Positions 18,075-25,958 of a stretch of 64,000 nucleotides of DNA are shown here, in pieces (the stretch's first letter is position 1; each line of letters starts with the position of its first letter). Source of the stretch: CAZFER01 sp964517495 (GTDB taxonomy: Bacteria > Hinthialibacterota > Hinthialibacteria > Hinthialibacterales > Hinthialibacteraceae); NCBI GenBank assembly GCA_964517495.1, contig CAZFER010000011.1:53216-117215 (forward strand), given 5' to 3'. The position numbers were made by a program, and so were the translations under genes. The notes beneath the pieces are model-generated. The model was given only the letters and a program-made list of their open reading frames with translations, was not told the DNA's origin and did no database searches.

Positions 18075-18554
18075 TTATGGCATTTTTTCCAGGTTTTCAT
18101 ATTTAACTTTCCAGGTTCCATCTTTTGGGAAACCAGGAGCATGGTTGTTTGGTGCACCGTCCCAGCCTGAGGCCATCATGGCTACTGTGGTTAAAAGGCC
18201 ACCATTGGCAGGGAGATAGGTAGGAAAATTTTCTCGTTGATAGCAATGGCCATTGGGTAGAAAGTGATTTTTAGGGGGAATGGTATGCCATCCCCAGTCA
18301 GACAAGGTTCCCAAGGGTATTCCGTTTTGATGAAATTGTGGGAAGGTTTGTAAGCCTGTGATGTCAGTCGTAAACGCAAAACAGCCATTCCCAACCGTAA
18401 AGGGGGAAAAAGGATCCGCTTTTGTAATGGTGGGATTGTGGCGGGTAACAAGTTTTTTACGATCAATCGTGTCGGTTCCTTCTGCAAAGGTAGCTATCAA
18501 AATATGGAAAAAGAATAAGATTGAAAGTGTTAAAGTGATTTTATTAAGGTTCAT
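18075..18554 (-). pseudogene. Remnant of a large secreted glycosidase-like protein (head joined to tail)
   Basis: A 159-codon ORF with a signal peptide (about residues 1-25) followed by the typical opening of a large secreted six-hairpin-glycosidase-like family: R-K-K-L-V-T-R-H-N-P, D-P-F-S-P-F-T-V-G-N-G-x-F-A-F-T-x-D-I-T-G-L-Q-T-F-P, P-L-G-T-L-S-D-W-G-W-H. Proteins with this opening run to roughly 700 residues. Here the ORF ends after A-M-M-A-S-G-W-D-G-A-P-N-N-H-A-P-G-F-P-K-D-G-T-W, which looks like the family's C-terminal end. The simplest reading is an in-frame internal deletion of the catalytic middle. A short functional variant or an assembly collapse cannot be excluded. Confidence 0.55.
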
Positions 18555-18651
18555 GGTTATTTTCCCTTGGAGGTTATAAGTAAGTCATTGTATTGTATAT
18601 GATGTGATCATGTTATAATATTAAAGAAGTAATCGCCATGAAACCGGCTCC

Positions 18652-18670
18652 GCGGTAGCGTCGCCCTCCC
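18652..18670 (+). repeat. Short dispersed GC-rich repeat, copy 1
   Basis: The 19 bases GCGGTAGCGTCGCCCTCCC match the reverse complement of 63982-64000 at 17 of 19 positions. It stands out from AT-rich surroundings in the gap before rsmD. It resembles the short GC-rich intergenic repeats often seen in multiple copies in draft genomes; with two copies in 64 kb it is likely a genome-wide family. Confidence 0.6.
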
Positions 18671-18736
18671 TAATAATTAATTGAAAGTGGGATGAAATCA
18701 CGTTTATAATTTTTTACAATCGAGGATGGTATTTTA

Positions 18737-19297
18737 ATGCGGATTATTGCGGGGAAATATAAGAATCGACGAGTTGAGACACCGGAAGGATTGATTACCC
18801 GGCCTCTTTTGTCACGAGTGCGCAAGTCATTGTTGGATATATTGCAGCCACATTTGGATGGGGCTAAGTTTCTGGATCTGTTTTCGGGTACAGGGGTGAT
18901 GGCGTTGGAAGCCTTGAGCCGGGGGGCGTCTTATGCCACAAGCATTGACTCGGATGGCGAGGCGTTGAAAGTCGCACAGGCCAATCATCAAAAGATCTGT
19001 CCTGGGGAGAATTACCGGATTATCCGGGGTGATGTGTTATTGATGATTCCCAAATTGGCGATAGAGCGCAAGCCCTTTGATGTGATAGGAATAACTCCGC
19101 CATTTGGAAAGGATTTGGTGAATGCCACCATGCAGAAACTGGCTGAATATCCTGATGTGATGACACCGGAAACGGTGGTGTTTGCCCAGCATGGTTCGGA
19201 AGAAGCGATCACTTTGGAGTGGCCGCATTTGGAGCATGTGCGAACGAAGAGCTATGGGCGGAATGTGTTTGACTTCTTTTTGCCCTGGGAGACGTAG
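18737..19297 (+). CDS. rsmD: RsmD-like 16S rRNA (guanine966-N2)-methyltransferase, altered catalytic motif
   Basis: A 186-residue class I SAM-dependent methyltransferase of the RsmD family and length. The start R-I-I-A-G-K-Y-K-N-R and the SAM-binding F-L-D-L-F-S-G-T-G (residues 45-53) are standard, so the expected role is N2 methylation of G966 of 16S rRNA. The catalytic motif IV is normally D-P-P-F/Y, but here it reads T-P-P-F at residues 120-123, and the T-R-P-T-x-D-R-V-R helix reads T-R-P-L-L-S-R-V-R. Loss of the acidic residue may lower activity or mark a paralogue with another target. The gene stands alone, without the coaD neighbour common elsewhere. Confidence 0.78.
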   Translation: MRIIAGKYKNRRVETPEGLITRPLLSRVRKSLLDILQPHLDGAKFLDLFSGTGVMALEALSRGASYATSIDSDGEALKVAQANHQKICPGENYRIIRGDVLLMIPKLAIERKPFDVIGITPPFGKDLVNATMQKLAEYPDVMTPETVVFAQHGSEEAITLEWPHLEHVRTKSYGRNVFDFFLPWET

Positions 19298-19340
19298 ATA
19301 TTGGTATTATGAGGTTGGGGTATTAACGGGGGGATTTTTT

Positions 19341-19964
19341 TCAATCATCGTCTGAGAGCATTTTTAGGAATTCGACGGCGGCGCGAAGGGCCTGGCCCCT
19401 GTGGCTGACGGTATGTTTTTGTTCCGCAGGGATTTCAGCAAAGGTTTTTTCAAAGGGCGGATAATAGAAAATAGGATCATAGCCGAAGCCGTTGTTTCCA
19501 CGGGGTTCGCGGATGATGATGCCGTCCACACGTTGTTGAGTAGAAAAAAGCACCTGGTTGTTCTTGGCGATGGCGACAGCACAGACAAAGCGGGCGGTGC
19601 GTTGTTCATTGGGAATGTCATTTAATTCGTTCAAGACTTTTTTGTTGTTTTCTTCGTCGGTGGATTCATCGCCTTTGGCATAGCGAGCGGAGTAGATACC
19701 CGGGGCGTTGTTGAGAGCGTCGACTTCGAGGCCGGAGTCATCAGCGATGGTCAACAAGCCAGTGAATTGGGAGACGGTGACTGCCTTTTTTTGGGCATTT
19801 TCACGGAAGGTGGCTCCATCCTCGATGATGGGAGGACAATCGGGGAATTCACTCAGGGTGATTATTTTCCAATTACTATCATTCAGCAGATCTTGCAGTT
19901 CGCGTTGTTTTTTTTGATTTTTCGTGGCAATAAGGATTGTTTTGTCCATAGGTGTTGTTTCCAT
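19341..19964 (-). CDS. rdgB: XTP/dITP diphosphatase (non-canonical purine NTP pyrophosphatase)
   Basis: A 207-residue RdgB/HAM1 family enzyme. It hydrolyses dITP, XTP and ITP to monophosphates and pyrophosphate, keeping damaged purines out of DNA and RNA. Signatures are I-L-I-A-T-K-N-Q-K-K near the N-terminus, E-D-G-A-T-F-R-E-N-A, A-D-D-S-G-L-E-V-D, P-G-I-Y-S-A-R-Y-A and G-N-N-G-F-G-Y-D-P-I-F, then S-H-R-G-Q-A-L at the end. A second Met at 19949 is an alternative start and would better match family length. It follows the repeat-rich membrane protein by 10 bp, so the two are likely cotranscribed. Confidence 0.95.
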   Translation of the reverse strand: METTPMDKTILIATKNQKKQRELQDLLNDSNWKIITLSEFPDCPPIIEDGATFRENAQKKAVTVSQFTGLLTIADDSGLEVDALNNAPGIYSARYAKGDESTDEENNKKVLNELNDIPNEQRTARFVCAVAIAKNNQVLFSTQQRVDGIIIREPRGNNGFGYDPIFYYPPFEKTFAEIPAEQKHTVSHRGQALRAAVEFLKMLSDDD

Positions 19965-19974
19965 TATGGTGTTC

Positions 19975-20811
19975 TTATTGGCTCATTTGGCTCATGGAGC
20001 CGATTTTTTTGATGACTTGGGTTGAGCGGGGACGATTAAGTATTTCTGCAAAGATGATACCTGTTCGCAAAGGATTTTGTTCGGCATCTTTTGCTAATTG
20101 AAGGAAAAAGGGGTGAGTTTGTTTTCTTTTTCTTGCTGGTTTTACAGTGTAATAAACCCCGGTTTGGGTGGCGGGTTTATGCTCTTGTTTTTTAGACAGT
20201 GGAGGTTGTTTCGGTTTTGATTTCGGCTTGGGTTTGGGTTGGGTTTGGGCGGGACGAGGCTCTTGTTCGACAAACACATCATCCGCATCCAAAAGATCGC
20301 GCAGCATTCGGCCCAGGGGTGATTCTTTTTCAGGTCGGTTTACAGGTCTTCCCGAATCTTTTTGGGTTGAAGGTTTGCGTGTAAGCGTTTTTTGACGTGG
20401 AGATTGTTGAGGCGTTGAGTATGGAGAGGGCTCGCCATATTTTTGGGGTTCACCATACNNNNNNNNNNNNNNNNNNNNNNNNNNNNNNNNNNNNNNNNNN
20501 NNNNNNNNNNNNNNNNNNNNNNNNNNNNNNNNNNNNNNNNNNNNNNNNNNNNNNNNNNTGGATGGCTCTCCATATTTGGATGACTCTCCATATTTGGATG
20601 GTTCGCCGTATTTTTCAGTGTTCATGGTCTGTGGTGATTGGCGTTGATAGGGAGAGGGGGGCGGTGTTTGTGGTTTTTCCTGTGAAAAGGGTGGTAAATC
20701 AGTCGTTTCCTGATCTTCTTCATTTTTATCCTGAACATTTTTAAGGACAGAGCCAATACCTTGCGCAATAATAGCGATAATAAAAATGAGTGGAATAATA
20801 AGATCTTCCAT
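19975..20811 (-). CDS. Membrane-anchored Pro-rich protein with KYGEPS tandem repeats (interrupted by assembly gap)
   Basis: The protein starts with a single hydrophobic segment at about residues 4-22, then a Pro/Gln-rich linker, then tandem hexapeptides K-Y-G-E-P-S (with E-S-S and E-P-Q variants). The repeat tract runs into 100 Ns and resumes on the other side, so its true length is unknown and the unbroken frame across the gap is accidental or fortunate. The C-terminal part is Lys/Pro-rich and ends with N-P-L-R-T-G-I-I-F-A-E-I-L-N-R-P-R, a short tail seen in many PVC-type membrane proteins. Function unknown. It is upstream of rdgB by 10 bp on the same strand. Confidence 0.65.
   Translation of the reverse strand: MEDLIIPLIFIIAIIAQGIGSVLKNVQDKNEEDQETTDLPPFSQEKPQTPPPSPYQRQSPQTMNTEKYGEPSKYGESSKYGEPSXXXXXXXXXXXXXXXXXXXXXXXXXXXXXXXXXXYGEPQKYGEPSPYSTPQQSPRQKTLTRKPSTQKDSGRPVNRPEKESPLGRMLRDLLDADDVFVEQEPRPAQTQPKPKPKSKPKQPPLSKKQEHKPATQTGVYYTVKPARKRKQTHPFFLQLAKDAEQNPLRTGIIFAEILNRPRSTQVIKKIGSMSQMSQ
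20430..20615. repeat. 18-bp in-frame tandem repeat encoding KYGEPS, broken by gap
   Basis: Both sides of the N run carry 18-base units of the form CCATATTTGGATGGCTCT with small variations; three units are readable on the right (20559-20612) and about one and a half on the left. The unit length is a multiple of three and is translated as six residues. This is a coding minisatellite; short reads could not cross it, which explains the gap. Confidence 0.8.
20459..20558. other. Assembly gap, exactly 100 N
   Basis: One hundred consecutive Ns. A round 100 is the conventional scaffolder placeholder for a gap of unknown size, so distances and reading frame across it are not reliable. It lies inside the KYGEPS repeat tract. 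Confidence 0.95.
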
Positions 20812-20943
20812 GATTGGTTCCTTAATTGATTTAAATTAAAAATACATAACGATTATACATGTTATTTTTACCTTTAATTATCTAAAATGATAGTCTAGCG
20901 GGAGTTTGTAAAGGATCAAATAGGAATCTACATTTTTTATAAA

Positions 20944-21708
20944 ATGGAATGGAGTGGAATGCAGAATCAAGACAATAAAAATGCAGAAGAAAAGATTGGT
21001 GGTACGCTCGGAATCATTCCGGCGCGAGGGGGATCGAAGGGATTGCCGCGGAAGAATGTGCGGTTATTAGGGGGTGTGCCTTTAATTGCGCATACGATCC
21101 GGGCGGGGTTGAAAAGTGGTATAGAGCGGTTGATCGTGAGCACGGATGATGAGGAAATAGCCGAGATAGCAAAGAAATGGGGGGCGGAAGTGCCATTTAT
21201 CCGGCCGGCGGAATTTTCCGATGACAGTTCGTCGTCTTTATCCGTGTTGTTGCATACCTTAAGGTTTATGGAGAACGAGAGAAATTATTATCCCACCCAT
21301 GTGGTTTTTTTGCAGCCTACCTCGCCCTTTCGGCAGGTTCAGCATATCGATGAAGCGTTAAACCAGTATTTCAAGGCAGGAAAACGCTCGTTGATTGGGG
21401 TGACGGAGGTTCAGGAGTTTCACCCCTATTTTATGTTTACGTTAAGCGAAGGGAATGTGTTGAATCCCTTGTTTGAAATGGAGGAGCGGCCTTTGCGGAG
21501 GCAGGATTTACCCCCTGTTTATCGTATCAACGGGGCGATTTACATTACATGCCGGTCTTATTTTGAAGAGATTATGGATTCTTCCGCCATATTTGATTGG
21601 ACCTCGTTGAGTGCGTATGTGATGGATGCCCCCAGTTCAGTTGATATCAATGATTACTTGGATTTTCAAAAGGCAGAGTTGATGTTGCAGCAGAAGGAGA
21701 ACCATTAA
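20944..21708 (+). CDS. neuA: N-acylneuraminate cytidylyltransferase (CMP-sialic acid synthetase family)
   Basis: A 254-residue nucleotidyltransferase that activates a nonulosonic acid with CTP, giving the CMP-sugar for surface glycans. The family start I-I-P-A-R-G-G-S-K-G-L-P-R-K-N (residues 24-38) and the Q-P-T-S-P-F-R (about 119-125), R-I-N-G-A-I-Y and S-V-D-I-N-D-Y segments are all intact. The start could also be the Met at 20959. The next gene, neuC, begins on the last base of this stop codon (TAATG), so they are translationally coupled. The neuB condensing enzyme is not in the window; the exact sugar (sialic, legionaminic or pseudaminic type) is open. Confidence 0.9.
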   Translation: MEWSGMQNQDNKNAEEKIGGTLGIIPARGGSKGLPRKNVRLLGGVPLIAHTIRAGLKSGIERLIVSTDDEEIAEIAKKWGAEVPFIRPAEFSDDSSSSLSVLLHTLRFMENERNYYPTHVVFLQPTSPFRQVQHIDEALNQYFKAGKRSLIGVTEVQEFHPYFMFTLSEGNVLNPLFEMEERPLRRQDLPPVYRINGAIYITCRSYFEEIMDSSAIFDWTSLSAYVMDAPSSVDINDYLDFQKAELMLQQKENH

Positions 21709-22865
21709 TGAGACGAATTATGGCGGTAACGGGTTCCCGGTCGGAGTATGGGATATTGAAGCCTGTTTTTGCTCAGTTGCATGAATCGGTTTTATTGGAC
21801 TTAAAAGTGATCGTAAGCGGTATGCATTTATCTCCCGATCATGGCATGACCGTGAATGAAGTGGCGGCTGATGGATGGCCGATTGCAGCCAAGGTGGAGA
21901 TGTTATTGCGTAGTGACAGTATGACCGCAATGGGGAAGGGCGTTGGGCTTGGGGTATATGGCATGACCCATGAGATAGAGCGTTATCATCCTGATGTGGT
22001 GTTGGTGCTTGGGGATAGGGTGGAAGCATTTGCTGGGGCGATTGCTGGTGTATTTAGTGGGGCGGTGGTGGCTCATATTCATGGAGGGGATATATCGCAG
22101 GGGGGGATGGATGAATATATGCGGCATGCGATTACAAAGCTGAGCCATGTGCATTTTGCTGCAACAGAACGGAGCCGGGAGCGGATATTAAAAATGGGTG
22201 AGAATGAGGATTCTGTTTATTGTACAGGAACCCCGGGTTTGGATGCGTTATTGGTCTATCCGGAATATAGCAATGAAGAGCTTTTAAGCCTATTGGGATT
22301 TGAACCGGAAGATCGGTTTATTTTGATTGTGCAGCATCCGGTTTCCACTCATGGTGAGAGTGCGGCGGAGGAGATCAGGACAACGCTGGAGGCGGTCAGG
22401 CAAACAGGCTTGCCCTGTGTGTTGATTTATCCCAATGCGGATGCGGGTAGTCGGGAGATGATCAAGGCGATTCAATCATATGAAAGTGAATCCTGGTTTA
22501 AGACGCTGGTGAATGTTTCGAGGGATGTGTATTGCAATTTGTTGCGCCGTGCGGCGGTTTTGGTGGGGAATTCCAGTTCGGGGATGATTGATGCTCCGGC
22601 GTATGGGGTGCCGGTTGTGAATATCGGGGAACGGCAAGCTGGGCGCGAACGGGGGGATAATGTGATTGATGCTCCAGTTGAATATGGTGCGGTTGAGGAG
22701 GCTATTCAGCGGGCGTTGAATGATCAGTCTTTTATTGAAATGGCACGAAAGACATCAAATCCATATGGAGATGGGCGGGCATCCATGCGCATTCGAGAGG
22801 TGTTGGAAACGTTGGATTTAAAGGGAGCCAAATCAGGGAAGCATAGTGTATGGCACACATTATAG
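21708..22865 (+). CDS. neuC: UDP-N-acetylglucosamine 2-epimerase, hydrolysing
   Basis: A 385-residue enzyme of the NeuC/LegG type, GT-B fold. It converts UDP-GlcNAc (or a diacetamido analogue) to free ManNAc or its analogue plus UDP, the first step of nonulosonic acid synthesis. The start T-G-S-R-S-E-Y-G-I-L, the L-G-D-R-V-E-A segment, H-I-H-G-G-D (about 121-126) and the G-N-S-S-S-G-M-I-D segment (about 288-296) with a later G-x-R-Q-x-G-R pattern match the family. Coupled to neuA by TAATG. The pair suggests sialic-acid-like sugar on the cell surface, but neuB must be elsewhere. Confidence 0.93.
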   Translation: MRRIMAVTGSRSEYGILKPVFAQLHESVLLDLKVIVSGMHLSPDHGMTVNEVAADGWPIAAKVEMLLRSDSMTAMGKGVGLGVYGMTHEIERYHPDVVLVLGDRVEAFAGAIAGVFSGAVVAHIHGGDISQGGMDEYMRHAITKLSHVHFAATERSRERILKMGENEDSVYCTGTPGLDALLVYPEYSNEELLSLLGFEPEDRFILIVQHPVSTHGESAAEEIRTTLEAVRQTGLPCVLIYPNADAGSREMIKAIQSYESESWFKTLVNVSRDVYCNLLRRAAVLVGNSSSGMIDAPAYGVPVVNIGERQAGRERGDNVIDAPVEYGAVEEAIQRALNDQSFIEMARKTSNPYGDGRASMRIREVLETLDLKGAKSGKHSVWHTL

Positions 22866-22881
22866 AAAGAAGAGGTTGTAT

Positions 22882-25674
22882 TTAATTGTGGGTAATGAGG
22901 TCAGTGAATTTGCCGGACTTTAAGATTTCTTGCAGGGTTTGCTTAAGATTGTGTTCGAAGGAATCACTTTTTTTGATGATGGCAAGGGTGGTTTCCTCCA
23001 ATTGAATGAATTCCTCAGGAGTAAGAGATTTGGCGGTCATGATGATAACCGGGGTGGATTTAAAGCGGGCATCATCGCGCAGGATTTGCATGAATTGAAG
23101 ACCGTCCATGACCGGCATGAGAAGGTCAAGAAGTATGAGATTGGGATGAAAGGATGGCAGGCAATCGAGTGCTTCTTGGCCATTGGAAGCGGTCAGGACG
23201 TCGAATCCTTCGCGTTCGAGATAGATTGCGACGACCTCTTGTGTATATTTGTTATCTTCCACGACCAAAATTCTTCCACGGGATGGGATTAAATTTCGGC
23301 GGATGGTGGCCAGGAGTTCGTCACGTTCAATGGGTTTGTTAAGGCTGTCCATGTTGCCAAAGAGTGTCCCTTGGTTTTCATTGGCGATAATGCTGATGAT
23401 AAGGATGGGGATGGAGGATAGTTCTGGATCATCTTTGAGGTGTTTTAGGACTTCCCAGCCATTCAGGTTGGGCATCATCAGATCAAGGGTGATAAGGTCG
23501 GGGTGAAATTTATGGGTAAGGCGCAAACCTTGTTCTCCAGAATCCGCAGTAATGACGGTGCAACCCAATTCCTCGATAAAGTCTTTAAGCAGAAGGCGTG
23601 AGTCTGATTCATCGTCGATAACCAAAACCACTTTGTCTGAAAGAACGGTATCTTCTTTGATCCATAATGGAGGAGAGGTCTCATCTGTATCTGAAGGGGT
23701 GGGGATTGGTTTTATTTCGACGGGATGAGCTGTTTCTTTCGAACTGGCTAGTTGAGCAAGATGAATGGTAAAGGTCGAGCCTTGGTTGACGGTGCTTGAA
23801 ACTTTGATGTGGCACTTCATTAAATGGCAGAGAGATTGGGAGATGGCGAGGCCTAATCCACTGCCCCCGAATTTGCGGGTGGTGCTGCTGTCGGCTTGTT
23901 GGAATGCTTCAAAGATGGATTTTAGTTTTTCTTCGGGAATGCCGATTCCAGTGTCAATGACCTCGATGGTTGTGGGTGCGTTTTCGTGATCTGTTGAAAT
24001 GCGAAGGGTGATATGACCTTCCGGGGTGAATTTAATGGCATTTCCGACCAGGTTGATAAGAACTTGTTTTAATTTAGCGCGGTCAAGGACGGCTGGATTG
24101 CATGCATCTGGAATTTCTATGCGGAATTCAAGGGGTTTGTTGCGGATTTGGTCTTCGAGCTGGCCGGTTATTTCTTGGATCAAATCAGGAAGGTTGATTT
24201 CTTCCATGTGTAGTTCCATACGGCCAGCTTCGACCTTGGAAAGATCAAGAACATCGTTGATCAGTTCGAGCAGGTGTTTTCCGTTTTCTTCAATGCGTTT
24301 AAGGAAATTGATATCCTGATCTGTCAGGTTTTGAGATTTGTTTTTGAGTAGGATATTGGAAAATCCGATAATGGAGTTGAGGGGGGTGCGTAGTTCGTGG
24401 CTCATTTTAGCGAGGAATTGGCTTTTGGCGATCGAGGCGGCTTCAGCGTCTTTTAAGGCTTTGGTTAATTTTTCTTCGATGAGTTTTCGTTCCTTGATTT
24501 CATTGGAAAGGTCCTGGTTGGTTTTAAGAAGTTCCTCGGTCCTGTTTTTGACCAATTCTTCCAAATGATCGCGATATTGTTTTAATTTACCTTCGGCGAT
24601 GGTCAACTCGGTAATATCGACGGCGATACCGAGAACCGCTGGTTTTTCAGTATTAGCGATGGTGAAGGGAACTTTGGTGATTTGAAGGTAGTGTTCATCA
24701 CCAGTGGCGTCAATAAAAAGCCGTTTGGGAATGAATTTGGTTTGATTGGAAGTGATAACTTCACGATCTTCTTTAGATGATAGTTCCGCCTCTTTTGAAT
24801 CCTGATGAATTTTTGCTTCGAGTTCACCGGTGAGAGCTTCCACTTGCATGCCATAGGCTTCGGCCATGGCGTAATTCACCAACAGATAACGGCCTTCGAT
24901 ATCTTTGGCGAAAATCATATGGGGAACCAGGTCCATAACCTGGCGAAGGCGCATCTCGCTAATACGAAGAGCTTCTTCGGCTCGTTTACGTTCTGAAACA
25001 TCCCGGGAGATACCGAAAAGCACGTTTTGGTTATTCCAAACTCCAAGAGTGAAGCGGGTTTCGACGGGAATGGAACTTCCATCTTTTGTTTTAAACGACA
25101 TGGTATAGAAAGTGGAGGTCTTTTCCAGGAATTTATCCAAGTGGTCTGATAGTTGGATATCGTAAAAATTCATATATTCCAATTCTTCCGCTGAATATCC
25201 CAGCCGTTTGTGGACGGCGGGATTGGAATGGAGAATCGAGCCGTCGGCGTCGATGATTAACAAGAAATCATCAACGGTATCAAATACATTTTGCAGATTG
25301 GTTTGGCTTTCAAGCAGTGCCAGTTCAGCTTTGTTACGTGAGGATTTGACCAGAAAGAGCAATTCGGATGAAACGGCGACAATGAAGACCACGACACTTA
25401 AGGTGCGCAAGGAGGGTGCTAAATTATCCATAATATGGGTAAGTACCCATATTGAAATGACGGTGAGTATGATGATGTTTATGATATAAAGCCAGCGGGA
25501 ATAATAGAGGGCGGAATAAATTACCGGAATAATAAGGAATACCAGCATGGCATCCATATATTCCTGGCCTGTTGTATTGTGCCAAGAGATTAGAAGCAGA
25601 CCATAAAGAAGCCCTATAATCAAGTAGCAGAGACTAAACAAAACCCCTTTGGGTAAGTGCGGTTTATAATTCAT
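22882..25674 (-). CDS. Membrane hybrid histidine kinase with two PAS and two receiver domains
   Basis: A 930-residue sensor. Several membrane segments fill residues about 10-110, with no large extracytoplasmic loop. PAS domains follow at about 122-235 and 240-360, then a coiled coil at 360-415. The kinase core is intact: phospho-acceptor His426 in S-H-E-L-R-T-P, N-box N-L-V-G-N-A-I-K-F, G1 D-T-G-I-G-I-P (574-580) and G2 G-G-S-G-L-G-L (603-609). Two receiver domains follow with phospho-acceptors Asp731 and Asp850. It could pass phosphate onward through a separate Hpt protein; none is adjacent. The PAS domains sit close to the membrane, suggesting intracellular or redox sensing. Single-gene unit; ligand unknown. 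Confidence 0.93.
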   Translation of the reverse strand: MNYKPHLPKGVLFSLCYLIIGLLYGLLLISWHNTTGQEYMDAMLVFLIIPVIYSALYYSRWLYIINIIILTVISIWVLTHIMDNLAPSLRTLSVVVFIVAVSSELLFLVKSSRNKAELALLESQTNLQNVFDTVDDFLLIIDADGSILHSNPAVHKRLGYSAEELEYMNFYDIQLSDHLDKFLEKTSTFYTMSFKTKDGSSIPVETRFTLGVWNNQNVLFGISRDVSERKRAEEALRISEMRLRQVMDLVPHMIFAKDIEGRYLLVNYAMAEAYGMQVEALTGELEAKIHQDSKEAELSSKEDREVITSNQTKFIPKRLFIDATGDEHYLQITKVPFTIANTEKPAVLGIAVDITELTIAEGKLKQYRDHLEELVKNRTEELLKTNQDLSNEIKERKLIEEKLTKALKDAEAASIAKSQFLAKMSHELRTPLNSIIGFSNILLKNKSQNLTDQDINFLKRIEENGKHLLELINDVLDLSKVEAGRMELHMEEINLPDLIQEITGQLEDQIRNKPLEFRIEIPDACNPAVLDRAKLKQVLINLVGNAIKFTPEGHITLRISTDHENAPTTIEVIDTGIGIPEEKLKSIFEAFQQADSSTTRKFGGSGLGLAISQSLCHLMKCHIKVSSTVNQGSTFTIHLAQLASSKETAHPVEIKPIPTPSDTDETSPPLWIKEDTVLSDKVVLVIDDESDSRLLLKDFIEELGCTVITADSGEQGLRLTHKFHPDLITLDLMMPNLNGWEVLKHLKDDPELSSIPILIISIIANENQGTLFGNMDSLNKPIERDELLATIRRNLIPSRGRILVVEDNKYTQEVVAIYLEREGFDVLTASNGQEALDCLPSFHPNLILLDLLMPVMDGLQFMQILRDDARFKSTPVIIMTAKSLTPEEFIQLEETTLAIIKKSDSFEHNLKQTLQEILKSGKFTDLITHN

Positions 25675-25787
25675 TTCTAATCCACATTAATGAAAACAAT
25701 AAAAAATTACACATACACATGGCATTTTAACCTGAATTACGGGGATGCTAAGACTTTATTACTTTACCAGTTTGATTCTTTCCCTGA

Positions 25788-25816
25788 ATGGGCGAATTAC
25801 AATCCCGCCCCTACAA
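25788..25816. repeat. Short hairpin-forming intergenic repeat (GGGCG...CGCCC)
   Basis: In the 284-bp gap between the hybrid kinase and the sulfatase, the stretch GGGCGAATTACAATCCCGCC can fold through GGGCG/CGCCC pairing and is followed by CCTACAA. This shape (GTAGGGGCG ... CGCCC) is a common intergenic repeat in many bacteria. Only one copy was seen here, so its repeat status is inferred. Confidence 0.35.
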
Positions 25817-25958
25817 TTTTGCTTCACCCTTGTGTATAAAATAGCATGTCTTTTTGGTGAAATGAAAATTGTTTAAACCATATTTAGAGATGTATAAAAC
25901 ATCAAATAATTAGCCATCAATATTCAGGTGATTTTAAACGATTTGGGGAGGAATTGGA

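Noticed and set aside
20430..20615. Possible CRISPR-like direct repeats
   Set aside because: Units are contiguous 18-mers in a reading frame with no spacers; they encode K-Y-G-E-P-S.
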